Shown here one piece after another: positions 43,006 through 51,559 of a stretch of 64,000 nt of DNA; position 1 is the stretch's first letter, and every line of letters begins with the position of its first letter. Source of the stretch: Parabacteroides sp. AM08-6 (GTDB lineage: Bacteria; Bacteroidota; Bacteroidia; Bacteroidales; Tannerellaceae); NCBI RefSeq assembly GCF_003473295.1, contig NZ_QRMP01000017.1:11586-75585 (forward strand). Direction: 5' to 3'. The notes beneath the pieces were generated by a model. That model was not told where the DNA came from and did no database searches. It saw only the letters and a list, made by a program, of their open reading frames with translations. The position numbers and the translations under genes are program-made.

Positions 43006-43115
43006 TACAAAAACTAAAATGTACATCCCCGGATATTCATTTTATTTGATACAAAACAATTATGAAAACGCTTGACCGATGTTGAGCAATTAATATAAAT
43101 TAAAGTTTTCTTACC

Positions 43116-46100
43116 ATGGTTACACGAAGAGATTTTTTCAAAATAACGGCTGCAAGTGGAGCTTTAGCCTCATTAGGTAGCGTCAGTGAAGCAAAAACCG
43201 TTATGCAAACGGTTGTTCCTAACGAAAACTTTTGTCATGAAAACCCACGTAAAATCCCTGTAATTGCAGAAGTAGACATTGTTGTTGCAGGAGGAAGTGC
43301 CCGAGCCATCGCTGCGGCAGTCGCCGCAGCAAGAGCTGGTAGCCGTGTTTATTTGATTGGTTATATGCCTTATCCGGGAGAAGATATATGCGGTTCTCAT
43401 CTCTACGAACGAGAAGCTGATGAAAAACCGCAAACAGCTCTTGCGTATAAATTATTTCCAGGGGAAAATTATCCCACCCCTCTTCATGTAAAAAAAACGT
43501 TGGAAGATGAATTAATTGACAATAATATCCAATTTCTCTATAGTAGTTATGTAACGAATGCCCTAATAGATTCGACAGGAAAACCTGCAGGAGTGGTAAT
43601 CGCGAATCGTTCAGGAAGACAAGCTATTCGCTGTAAAGCAATCATTGATGCAACCACAAACGCATCTGTCGCGATGTTATTCGGTACAGAACATACCCCC
43701 TTCACCCCCGGCATGCAGGAATTTAATTATACTGTAGTGGGAAATTCCCCGAAAGAAGCAAAAGAAATTGTCCATATAAAAGAATTTCTCCAACCCATAA
43801 AAGTTGGAGAAAAAAGTTATCCGGTCACGCGTTATACTTTCCAATTGCCGATAAAAGACAATTCTTACGCTTCGTTGGCGGAAGCAGAACAAATAATCCG
43901 CAATCTTACATGGGATATTGAACAAGTAGACAGTTCGGATTTACTTTGGTATATTCCCAGACAAACAATTATTAGTGAACATGCATATCATGGAGAACCG
44001 ACATCTATTCGCCAATTGCCGATGCAAGCCTTCAAATCGAAGAATATTTCAAACATCTGGGTTCTAGGACCTTGCGCAGAAATACCGAGAAAAGTTGCAG
44101 CAAAATTGATGCGTCCGGTTCCTTCCTTATTTATCGGTGAAATACTGGGTGAATATATTGCTAAACAAACAAATGATTTATCCATACCTTCAGAAGTATC
44201 CGTCCGACAACCTCAAGTAAATGCTTCAAACTATGGAGAAATAAAGGAATTGCTCTCTTCTTTACGTCCCAATTTGCAAAAAGGATTCGTAGACTCGCCT
44301 TCGGGTGCACTTCCGGTATTGGGTAGCTATGATGTAGTTGTGATGGGAGGTGGTACAGCCGGTGCTTCCGCCGGAATATCCGCTGCCAAACAAGGGGCTA
44401 ATACATTGGTTCTTGAATATTTACACGGTTTGGGAGGTTTAAGTACACTCGGTATGATTGGTGTCTATTGGGATGGTTTCCGGGGAGGATATACCTCCCA
44501 TATAGATAAAAGCGTTCTTGAAATGGCACCTAAAGATCATCCGCGGCAACCTAAGGGGGAAGGACATTTTCCTGCAGACTGGAAAATGGAATGGCTTCGC
44601 AAAGAATTGCTGTCGTCCGGAGGCAAGCTATGGTTCGGCGTCTTAGGTTGTGGAGCGCTAACGGATGGGAATCAAGTAAAGGGAGTGATAGTAGCGACTC
44701 CTTATGGTAGAGGTGTTATTTTATCCAAAGTATTGATAGACAGTACCGGCAGTGCTGATATTGCCATTGCGGCAGGTGCATCATTCGACTATACAGGAAA
44801 GAAAACATTAGCCGTACAAGGTGCCGGAACCGGTAAGTGGGCCCCTGGAGATTATTACAATAATAATGATTGGCTATTTGTTGACGACACGGATATACTG
44901 GATGTATCACGTGCATTCATTCAAGCTAAAACAAAATTACAAGGACAATATGATTTGGTAAAAATACCGCAAACCCGTGAACGCCGCAGAATTATAGGCG
45001 ACTACATCATCACTGTTTATGATGTAATTAATCACCGTCGATATTCCGACACGATTTCATACCATAAAAGTTCATTTGATACACATGGTATGATAATAGA
45101 TCCGTTCTTCATTTTAAATCCCCCTGAACAACGGCACACGATTTATGATGCAGATGTTCCTTTACGTTGCCTTCTCCCCAAAGGTTTGGAAGGAATTTTA
45201 ACAACCGGTCTGGGAGCAAGTGCCCATCGTGACGCAATGCCTGTTATTCGTATGCAACCTTGTTTACAAAATCAAGGATACGCAGTTGGTTATCTTTCAG
45301 CTTTGTGTATAAAAGAAAATAAATCACTTCGTAAAATCGATATAAAAAAAGTACAACGTCATCTGGTAAAAATCGGCAATCTGCCTGAACGGGTTTTGAC
45401 AGACAAGGAATTTAAGGGTTTTAGTAATTCTGAAATGAAAAAGGCTCTTGCCAGTGTTACAGATAATTACAAAGGATTAGAAATCTTATTAACTGATAGG
45501 GAACATTGCCTTCAATTGCTAAGCAAGCAGATAAGCCAAACTTCTATTCCGGAAGAAAAAATAATTCTTGCCAGCATTCTTTGCATTTTAGGTGATAAAA
45601 AACAAACATCCATATTGGCAGACGCAATCCGCAGGCAGACAAAATGGGATAAAGGTTGGCATTATACCGGAATGGGGCAGTTCGGCATGTCTCTCAGCCG
45701 CTTGGACGCATTAATCACAGCTTTAGGTAATGCTCGTGACATTTCAACTTTACCCGTCATACTCGACAAAGCCAAAATGCTGGAACCGGAAGATTATTTT
45801 TCTCATTTCCGTGCCATTGCGATGGCTACAGAAGCAATCGGAAATAAGGAAGCAATTCCTACACTCACCGCCATGTTAACAACTCCCGGAGTTCGTTTCC
45901 ATTCCATCAGTTCGTATGCCGAAGCACGCAGTAAGGCCGTCCCCGATTTAGATGACACATCAACTCGTAACTTAGCACTAAAAGAACTGCATCTTGCAAG
46001 AGCTCTTTACCTCTGCGGAGATCAGGACGGCATAGGAGAAGAAGTTCTATGTCGATATGCAAACGGCTTACAGGGCCATTATGCCCGTTATGCAATTGAA

Positions 46101-46118
46101 ATACTAAATAGCAAATAA
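43116..46118 (+). CDS. Tat-exported protein with two FAD-oxidoreductase domains and a HEAT-like tail
   Basis: 1000 aa. The N-terminus VTRRDFFKITAASGALASLG is a twin-arginine signal, so it is exported folded with cofactor. A first Rossmann-like domain (residues ~53-350) has the altered motif AGGSARAIAAA, in which the third Gly of GxGxxG is Arg. A second FAD domain (~405-760) has the intact MGGGTAGASAGISAAKQG plus GGLSTLGMIGVYWDGFRGG, matching the FAD-dependent oxidoreductase family often encoded near glycan genes. Residues ~780-1000 are helical HEAT/armadillo-like repeats (ILASILCILGDKKQTSILAD; AIGNKEAIPTLTAMLT). The substrate is unknown. It stands alone between a promoter and a terminator. 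Confidence 0.85.
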   Translation: MVTRRDFFKITAASGALASLGSVSEAKTVMQTVVPNENFCHENPRKIPVIAEVDIVVAGGSARAIAAAVAAARAGSRVYLIGYMPYPGEDICGSHLYEREADEKPQTALAYKLFPGENYPTPLHVKKTLEDELIDNNIQFLYSSYVTNALIDSTGKPAGVVIANRSGRQAIRCKAIIDATTNASVAMLFGTEHTPFTPGMQEFNYTVVGNSPKEAKEIVHIKEFLQPIKVGEKSYPVTRYTFQLPIKDNSYASLAEAEQIIRNLTWDIEQVDSSDLLWYIPRQTIISEHAYHGEPTSIRQLPMQAFKSKNISNIWVLGPCAEIPRKVAAKLMRPVPSLFIGEILGEYIAKQTNDLSIPSEVSVRQPQVNASNYGEIKELLSSLRPNLQKGFVDSPSGALPVLGSYDVVVMGGGTAGASAGISAAKQGANTLVLEYLHGLGGLSTLGMIGVYWDGFRGGYTSHIDKSVLEMAPKDHPRQPKGEGHFPADWKMEWLRKELLSSGGKLWFGVLGCGALTDGNQVKGVIVATPYGRGVILSKVLIDSTGSADIAIAAGASFDYTGKKTLAVQGAGTGKWAPGDYYNNNDWLFVDDTDILDVSRAFIQAKTKLQGQYDLVKIPQTRERRRIIGDYIITVYDVINHRRYSDTISYHKSSFDTHGMIIDPFFILNPPEQRHTIYDADVPLRCLLPKGLEGILTTGLGASAHRDAMPVIRMQPCLQNQGYAVGYLSALCIKENKSLRKIDIKKVQRHLVKIGNLPERVLTDKEFKGFSNSEMKKALASVTDNYKGLEILLTDREHCLQLLSKQISQTSIPEEKIILASILCILGDKKQTSILADAIRRQTKWDKGWHYTGMGQFGMSLSRLDALITALGNARDISTLPVILDKAKMLEPEDYFSHFRAIAMATEAIGNKEAIPTLTAMLTTPGVRFHSISSYAEARSKAVPDLDDTSTRNLALKELHLARALYLCGDQDGIGEEVLCRYANGLQGHYARYAIEILNSK

Positions 46119-46128
46119 TTGGATTCAT

Positions 46129-46168
46129 ATATCTTTTCTCGGGTGATAAATAATCCGAGAAAAGATAT
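46129..46168. terminator. Bidirectional hairpin terminator after the tandem FAD protein gene
   Basis: Perfect 14-base arms ATATCTTTTCTCGG (46129-46142) and its complement (46155-46168) with a 12-base loop, lying between convergent genes. Confidence 0.75.
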
Positions 46169-46170
46169 GA

Positions 46171-46428
46171 TTATTCTCTTTGTACTTTATAGACTATGTC
46201 TAATCCATTAACAGAGACAACAGCCATAGAGGCTATACCCTTTTTTCCTATACACTTCCATTTATAAATGTAACGGTCAGACGAGCTCTTTCCCAAATTA
46301 TGGCAAATCAATTGACCGGCTTTGTTATAAATCCAAATCTCCACATTCGCACCGGCTTCCGTATGAATTGTAAAATTCACCTCCGGTAACACAGAAACTT
46401 GTCCCGATGATAATTTTATAGTTCTCAT
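46171..46428 (-). CDS. Small protein of unknown function (85 aa)
   Basis: The ATG at 46428 gives MRTIKLSSGQVSVLPEVNFT; an upstream TTG adds only three residues. There is no signal peptide. The middle (NVEIWIYNKAGQLICHNLG, then a YIYKWKC stretch) resembles one beta-sandwich strand set of FlgD-like or T9SS sorting domains, but it is too short to be sure. Predicted mostly beta, with two Cys. It converges on the FAD protein gene and diverges from the HU-like gene. The function is not recognisable. Confidence 0.5.
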   Translation of the reverse strand: MRTIKLSSGQVSVLPEVNFTIHTEAGANVEIWIYNKAGQLICHNLGKSSSDRYIYKWKCIGKKGIASMAVVSVNGLDIVYKVQRE

Positions 46429-46501
46429 GTCTCTCAATTTTTTATATGCATAACAAAAGAAATAAATATTATTTACATAACTATGTCAATTAATACAAGC
46501 A

Positions 46502-46590
46502 TGTGACAACTTGTCCACAAAAGCATTGAATAACAATAAACAAGATAGCCCTGTGACAAATTAGCACAACTTTGTGACAGAATGAGACAA
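46502..46590. promoter_or_regulatory. Cluster of TGTGACA words between divergent genes
   Basis: TGTGACAA at 46502-46509 and again at 46552-46559, TGTGACAG at 46573-46580, and the variant TGAGACAA at 46583-46590, all on the plus strand. A related TTGTCCACA sits next to the first copy. This looks like a regulator-binding array upstream of the HU-like gene; the regulator is unknown. Confidence 0.4.
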
Positions 46591-46671
46591 CCATATCTTC
46601 CCATTATTTGTTTTTCATTTTTAACATCATTTTCTTTGCAAGAACAAAGACCTCATATTAAATTTTACAAC

Positions 46672-46899
46672 ATGAATAAAACGGAAATGGTTCAAACAAT
46701 TGCAGACAAAGCAAAAATTGACATTGATATTGTAGCAAAGGTTATGGATACCTGTGAGGAAGTCTTGGCCGAAGTCATAAAACAAAAATATGGCAAATTT
46801 GCATTGGAGGTTGGCAAACAATTCTCGCACAAAGAAGAAGAAAATGCCAAAATCATACAATTTTCTAGACGTAAAGAGATTGGACACAAAACAAATTAA
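46672..46899 (+). CDS. Short HU/IHF-like protein lacking the DNA-binding arm (75 aa)
   Basis: Translation probably begins at the ATG at 46672: MNKTEMVQTIADKAKIDIDI. This matches the first two helices of HU/IHF proteins (MNKTELI..IA.KA.L...), followed by VAKVMDTCEEVLAEVIKQ. Normal HU (~90 aa) then continues with a beta-saddle and a flexible arm containing a conserved RNP. Here only KYGKFALEVGKQFSHKEEEN and a basic tail (RRKEIGHKTN) remain. It could be an HU-dimerisation-type regulator or a degraded copy. The small membrane protein gene follows 10 bases downstream. Confidence 0.55.
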   Translation: MNKTEMVQTIADKAKIDIDIVAKVMDTCEEVLAEVIKQKYGKFALEVGKQFSHKEEENAKIIQFSRRKEIGHKTN

Positions 46900-46909
46900 T
46901 ATATGATAT

Positions 46910-47137
46910 ATGATGCTCTGTTCACTTATTCATGCAGAATCACCACAAGCGACTCATATCAGTGTTAGTCATTCACTGATACTAATTGTCGTGATTCTGA
47001 TTTTAATATTGATAGACATCATATTTTTACTCATATTAAAATATAAATATACCATAGATTTTAAAAATAAGAAATTGGCAGAATATATCGATAAGGCTCT
47101 AAAAAAGGAAGACACAAACCCTACATTATATAAATAG
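46910..47137 (+). CDS. Small single-pass membrane protein (75 aa)
   Basis: One strong membrane helix at residues ~20-43 (SLILIVVILILILIDIIFLL, then LILKYKY), followed by a charged cytoplasmic tail (DFKNKKLAEYIDKALKKEDT). It begins 10 bases after the HU-like gene and ends just before the promoter of the TPR-AraC regulator gene. The family is not recognised. Its position suggests a role connected to the membrane-bound regulator. Confidence 0.5.
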   Translation: MMLCSLIHAESPQATHISVSHSLILIVVILILILIDIIFLLILKYKYTIDFKNKKLAEYIDKALKKEDTNPTLYK

Positions 47138-47143
47138 AAACAG

Positions 47144-47151
47144 TATCTTTG
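47144..47151 (+). promoter_or_regulatory. -7 promoter element of the TPR-AraC regulator gene
   Basis: TATCTTTG followed by CA, 24 bases before the ATG at 47175. Confidence 0.6.
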
Positions 47152-47174
47152 CATAAAAAAATAATAAATTTCAT

Positions 47175-48986
47175 ATGAAATATTATCATTTGTTACTTTT
47201 TATACTGTTTGGCTTAGCTGGAAGTTCCTCCATATTATTAGCCCAAGAAAATTTTCCTGATAGCCTTATCGATATAAAAGCCGCCCGCTATATAGCAGAG
47301 ACAGACCCGGATAAAGCAATGCGTATTGTTGAACTGGTTCGTAAACAAAATGAGACTCCACAATTTCAAATAGACTGGGTTACAGCACAAATTTATGGAA
47401 AAAAAGGATTATTCCGCATGGCCATCGAAACCGCCAAACACACGCTAAAAAATGATTCTGTCCGGAATAATCCCCAATATTTTGTCAATCTGTGCTCCGA
47501 CATGGTGGAAACCATGATTTATCTTGAAGATTATGAAGAAGCCGTAAAATACACAAATGAAATGCTCAAACAGCTCGACAAGGTTCAATCTATCCCGGGA
47601 GTAAAACATAGCCCGACTTGGATGAAAGCTAAAATATATCGAAAGATAGGAGATAAAGAAAAAGCCTACACTTTTATCGATGAAGCCATTAACATGGTAA
47701 AACTCAGAATTAAAGAAAAAACAGAAAAGAATATGTCGTTTGTATATGAGTATACAGATCTAATCGCTTATTATCGTGATTTAGCATCTTGGAAAGCTAT
47801 GGATGATGATTTCGCTACGGCTATTCAGGTGACTCTAAAGGAATATAAAACGTTAGAAAAATTGGAAGCATTCAAGGGGGGACCCTATCCTAAGCAGATT
47901 CCCTCGAATGCATTTGAGAAAAAACGGGCATATACAACTGCTCTTTTGGCTTATTATTACGCCCAATCCAACCAAATAGCTAAAAGCGACCATTGGTTTC
48001 AGGAACTTCAAAAAAGTCCTGAAATCAATGATTCTGACGTACAAAATGTACTCTTAAATTATTATCAGGCAAAAAAGGACTATAAAAATGTAATTAAAAC
48101 CGCACTTCCTTTTTCAAACTTCAGCAAGGCAGGAGACAGTATTAATACAATTCGCCGGATGGCTTACCTGAACCTCGCTGATGCCTATCAGAAAATCGGA
48201 CAACCGGAACAAGCTCTCTCTTACACACAAAGAGCATTGGCCCAAACAGACAGCTTAAACTATAGAAAGCAGAAGAACAACGCCCTAGAAATGATGACTA
48301 TTTACGAAACACAGGAGAAGGAAAAGCAAATACAAGAACAAAAGGTAGAACTTCAAACCAATCGTATACTACTTTTTACGGCAATAGGTATCGGTTTGCT
48401 ACTCGGACTATTACTTTGGCTGAAAGTATATAGCCTGCGACAAACACGACATAAAAATCGTATTATGGTAAAACAAATCAACGAGCTTCTATCTTACCGG
48501 GATGAATTGAATTTAATAAAAAAACAGATACACGGCTATGCCCAACCGGCAAATCCATCCGAAGAAGAAATCATACCGGAAGAAAAAAATGAAAATATAT
48601 CAGAAGAGATTGGCAGTACCAATGAGGTCCCCTCCGATGATATTGAAAGTAGAAAACGTTTCGAAGAACTGGAATATATCATGATCACCGAACAGCTTTA
48701 TCTCAATCCGGAACTGACAAGGGACTCTTTAGTGAAACGTACCCGCATCAATAAAAATCGGATAGCCCAAATCATACAAACATTTGCCGGCACTAATTTC
48801 AACGGATACGTCAATAACATGCGATTGGAACATTCAATTTTGCTACTTCGGGATTATAAAAATCATACCGTTCAGGCAGTTGCTACAGATTCCGGTTTCA
48901 ATAATGTCCGAACATTTTATCGTCTCTTCCGCGAGAAATACGGAATGACACCAATAGAATACCGCCAAACAATCCTGGATATGTAA
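47175..48986 (+). CDS. Membrane-anchored TPR sensor with AraC-type DNA-binding domain
   Basis: A one-component regulator of a type common in Bacteroidetes, 603 aa. It has an N-terminal signal/anchor (MKYYHLLLFILFGLAGSSSI, ending LLAQ) and a periplasmic TPR region (~25-390; EEAVKYTNEMLKQLDK, GDKEKAYTFIDEAI, GQPEQALSYTQRALAQTDS). A membrane helix follows (~397-420; ILLFTAIGIGLLLGLLLWLK), then a cytoplasmic linker rich in Glu, and a C-terminal HTH_18 AraC domain (~500-600). Its two helix-turn-helix units are VKRTRINKNRIAQIIQTFAG and VQAVATDSGFNNVRTFYRLF, ending YGMTPIEYRQ. The signal is unknown. The SDR gene follows by 12 bases and is a likely co-transcribed partner. Confidence 0.88.
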   Translation: MKYYHLLLFILFGLAGSSSILLAQENFPDSLIDIKAARYIAETDPDKAMRIVELVRKQNETPQFQIDWVTAQIYGKKGLFRMAIETAKHTLKNDSVRNNPQYFVNLCSDMVETMIYLEDYEEAVKYTNEMLKQLDKVQSIPGVKHSPTWMKAKIYRKIGDKEKAYTFIDEAINMVKLRIKEKTEKNMSFVYEYTDLIAYYRDLASWKAMDDDFATAIQVTLKEYKTLEKLEAFKGGPYPKQIPSNAFEKKRAYTTALLAYYYAQSNQIAKSDHWFQELQKSPEINDSDVQNVLLNYYQAKKDYKNVIKTALPFSNFSKAGDSINTIRRMAYLNLADAYQKIGQPEQALSYTQRALAQTDSLNYRKQKNNALEMMTIYETQEKEKQIQEQKVELQTNRILLFTAIGIGLLLGLLLWLKVYSLRQTRHKNRIMVKQINELLSYRDELNLIKKQIHGYAQPANPSEEEIIPEEKNENISEEIGSTNEVPSDDIESRKRFEELEYIMITEQLYLNPELTRDSLVKRTRINKNRIAQIIQTFAGTNFNGYVNNMRLEHSILLLRDYKNHTVQAVATDSGFNNVRTFYRLFREKYGMTPIEYRQTILDM

Positions 48987-48998
48987 AAAATCAAACAA

Positions 48999-49811
48999 AT
49001 GGTAATACAAAATATTATTCTTGTAACCGGGGCCTCATCCGGATTCGGTAAAATTACAGCTTCTTTATTGGTACAACAGGGACATATCGTATATGGCACA
49101 AGTCGAAAAGAATCCAATGATACTACGGATGGAATAAAAATGCTAAAAATGGATGTGACAGACTTCTGCTCCATACAACAGGTTGTCAATCAAATCATTG
49201 CCGAACAAGGACATATTGATGTTCTTATCAACAATGCAGGAATAGGCATCAGCGGAGCTTTAGAATTAGCAACCGAAGATGAAATTTCCCAACAAATAAA
49301 TACAAACTTTTTAGGAATAGCAAAAGTCTGTAGTGCGGTTTTACCTTATATGCGCAAAGAAAGAAAAGGCAAAATCATAAATATAAGTTCTATAGCGGGT
49401 ATGATAGCCGTGCCTTTCCAAGGCTTTTATTCAGCATCCAAATTTGCAGTTGAAGGATACAGTGAAGCTTTAGCAGCTGAAGTATATCCTTTCGGAATCC
49501 GAGTTTGTCTGGTTGAGCCCGGTGATTTTCGGACAAGCTTTACGGCAAACCGAAATATATCAAATAAAACTTTGGCTGATAATGATTACAAAGAAACATT
49601 CGTCCGCATAATGAAAATCATAGAGAAAGAGGAGAATGAAGGAGCTTCTCCGAAACTGTTGGGATATAAAATCTGCAAGTTAATTTCAAAAAAGAATCCC
49701 CCATTCAGGACACTAGTCGGACCTACCGGACAAGTATTGTTCGCCAAGTTAAAAAACTGGTTACCAAATAAATTATCACACTACATCATCAAGAAATTTT
49801 ATCAGATATAA
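48999..49811 (+). CDS. Short-chain dehydrogenase/reductase (SDR family)
   Basis: A classical SDR of 270 aa. It has the NAD(P)-binding motif TGASSGFGK at residues 9-17, the structural NNAGIG, the catalytic Ser in NISSIAG and Tyr144/Lys148 in YSASK. The KESNDTTDG loop after strand 2 (Ser-Arg-Lys in TSRKES) favours NADPH. The substrate is unknown; similar proteins are annotated only as SDR oxidoreductases. The gene is probably co-transcribed with the TPR-AraC regulator (12-base gap). Confidence 0.9.
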   Translation: MVIQNIILVTGASSGFGKITASLLVQQGHIVYGTSRKESNDTTDGIKMLKMDVTDFCSIQQVVNQIIAEQGHIDVLINNAGIGISGALELATEDEISQQINTNFLGIAKVCSAVLPYMRKERKGKIINISSIAGMIAVPFQGFYSASKFAVEGYSEALAAEVYPFGIRVCLVEPGDFRTSFTANRNISNKTLADNDYKETFVRIMKIIEKEENEGASPKLLGYKICKLISKKNPPFRTLVGPTGQVLFAKLKNWLPNKLSHYIIKKFYQI

Positions 49812-49885
49812 CCAAATACAAAAAGACGAAAAGGAAAAACAAATTTAAAACTTCAGTATAAAGCAGGCAAATCAGACTTTTTATT

Positions 49886-49893
49886 TATCTTTG
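49886..49893 (+). promoter_or_regulatory. -7 promoter element of the lemA-M48 operon
   Basis: TATCTTTG followed by CT, with a leader of about 50 bases before the lemA ATG. Confidence 0.6.
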
Positions 49894-49947
49894 CTACGTG
49901 ACTATAAAAAAGAGAGATAAAAACAAATAATTTAATAGTAGAAGATT

Positions 49948-50502
49948 ATGACCATTATTATTGTTGCTGTTTTGGTTATACTGGGAGTATGGATTATCTC
50001 ACTGTATAATACGCTGGTTAAGCTAAGAAACAACCGTGAAAACGCATTTGCTGATATTGATGTCCAACTCAAACAACGTCACGACCTCATTCCGCAATTG
50101 GTAGAAACCGTAAAAGGCTATGCCTCACATGAAAAAGAGACACTAGAGAGAGTAATCAATGCACGTAACGGAGCCATGAGTGCTAAAACCATCGATGATA
50201 AAATTGTGGCTGAAAATGCACTTTCATCTGCATTGGCCGGATTGAAGATTACGCTTGAAGCATACCCGGATCTGAAAGCAAATCAGAATTTTCTTCAGTT
50301 GCAGGAAGAAATTTCCGATCTTGAAAATAAACTTTCCGCCGTACGTCGTTACTTCAATTCAGCCACCAAGGAGTTGAATAATTCCGTCCAAACATTCCCC
50401 TCCAATATAATTGCAGGTATGTTCGGTTTCCATAAGGAGATGATGTTTGACTTGGGCGAACAACGTGCAACATTGGAAGAAGCTCCGAAAATCAAGTTCT
50501 AA
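49948..50502 (+). CDS. lemA: LemA family membrane protein
   Basis: 184 aa. One N-terminal membrane helix (residues 2-20; IIIVAVLVILGVWIISLYN), then the coiled, helical LemA domain with the conserved start LVKLRNNRENAFADIDVQLK, RHDLIPQLVETVKGYASHEK and RRYFNSATKELNN, ending FPSNIIAGMFGF. LemA proteins are of uncertain biochemical role but are repeatedly paired with M48 metalloproteases, as here (3-base gap). An envelope quality-control role is inferred. Confidence 0.93.
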   Translation: MTIIIVAVLVILGVWIISLYNTLVKLRNNRENAFADIDVQLKQRHDLIPQLVETVKGYASHEKETLERVINARNGAMSAKTIDDKIVAENALSSALAGLKITLEAYPDLKANQNFLQLQEEISDLENKLSAVRRYFNSATKELNNSVQTFPSNIIAGMFGFHKEMMFDLGEQRATLEEAPKIKF

Positions 50503-50505
50503 GAG

Positions 50506-51474
50506 ATGCAATACGTCGGCATACAAACCCAACAAAGCAGGAATAATTTTCGCTCCCTGCTTTTGTTGCTTTTATTTCCCTGCCTAATAGCCGGGCTGAC
50601 TTACTTATTCTGTTTTTTACTGCACTTTCTGACTTACAATGACAATGGTAGGGATACGGCACAATTACTGTCGCATACTACAGCCATGTTTATTAACATT
50701 CTACCCTATGTAATCGGAGGTGTATTGATTTGGTTCATCATTGCCTATTTTACAAACACCTCAATTATCAATGGGGCTACAGGTTCGCAACCGCTCTCCC
50801 GCAAAGAAAATAAACGGGTATACAATCTTGTTGAAAATCTTTGTATGAGCCAGGGAATGAAAATGCCTCAAATCAATATTATTCACGATAATTCTCTGAA
50901 TGCCTTTGCCAGTGGTATTAACGAACGTTCATATACGATTAGCCTTTCGCAAGGCATTATCGATAAGCTAAACGACCAAGAATTAGAAGCTGTAATTGCT
51001 CACGAGTTATCACACATCCGCAACCGTGATGTGCGCTTGCTTATTATTTCCATCGTTTTTGTCGGTATTTTTGCAATGCTCTCGCAAGTGGCTTTACGCT
51101 CCTTCTATTATTCGTCGATGGGACGCAGAAGGGATGATAAAAATAACACAGCCGTTATTATGCTTTTAGTCATGCTAATAGCCGCTATCGGTTACTTTTT
51201 CTCACTATTGATGCGTTTTGCCATTTCTCGTAAACGGGAATATCTGGCTGATGCCGGCTCTGCAGAAATGACTAAAAACCCGCTCGCCCTCGCCAGCGCC
51301 TTGCGAAAAATATCAGCCGACCCTGATATCGAAGCAGTCCAGAGAGAAGATGTAGCCCAACTGTTTATCGAACATCCGGGCAAACAGGCAAAAAGCGGAC
51401 TAAACGGTTTAAACGGACTTTTTGCAACCCATCCACCTATTGAAAAACGAATACAAGTACTCGAACAATTCTAA
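50506..51474 (+). CDS. M48 family membrane metalloprotease (HtpX-like)
   Basis: 322 aa with four membrane helices, two before and two after the active site. Zinc ligands: H166-E-L-S-H170 in VIAHELSHIRNRD, and Glu245 in the downstream motif REYLADAGS. The domain ends with the typical THPPIEKRIQVLE. HtpX-type proteases degrade misfolded membrane proteins with the active site facing the cytoplasm. It forms a two-gene operon with lemA. No separate promoter is visible. Confidence 0.93.
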   Translation: MQYVGIQTQQSRNNFRSLLLLLLFPCLIAGLTYLFCFLLHFLTYNDNGRDTAQLLSHTTAMFINILPYVIGGVLIWFIIAYFTNTSIINGATGSQPLSRKENKRVYNLVENLCMSQGMKMPQINIIHDNSLNAFASGINERSYTISLSQGIIDKLNDQELEAVIAHELSHIRNRDVRLLIISIVFVGIFAMLSQVALRSFYYSSMGRRRDDKNNTAVIMLLVMLIAAIGYFFSLLMRFAISRKREYLADAGSAEMTKNPLALASALRKISADPDIEAVQREDVAQLFIEHPGKQAKSGLNGLNGLFATHPPIEKRIQVLEQF

Positions 51475-51526
51475 TTTTAATCAATATTTAATATATAAAT
51501 TCATTCCAATCGTGGCATTAATTTAA

Positions 51527-51534
51527 TATCTTTG
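51527..51534 (+). promoter_or_regulatory. -7 promoter element of the M24 peptidase-alkaline phosphatase pair
   Basis: TATCTTTG, 25 bases before the ATG at 51560. It probably also drives the phosphatase gene, which follows the peptidase by 12 bases. Confidence 0.6.
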
Positions 51535-51559
51535 ATGCCAGATAAAAGAAGTGTTGGAA

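Noticed and set aside
46582..46671. N-terminal extension of the HU-like protein
   Set aside because: The extension looks like a signal peptide but HU-family proteins start at MNKT; the ATG at 46672 gives the family start.
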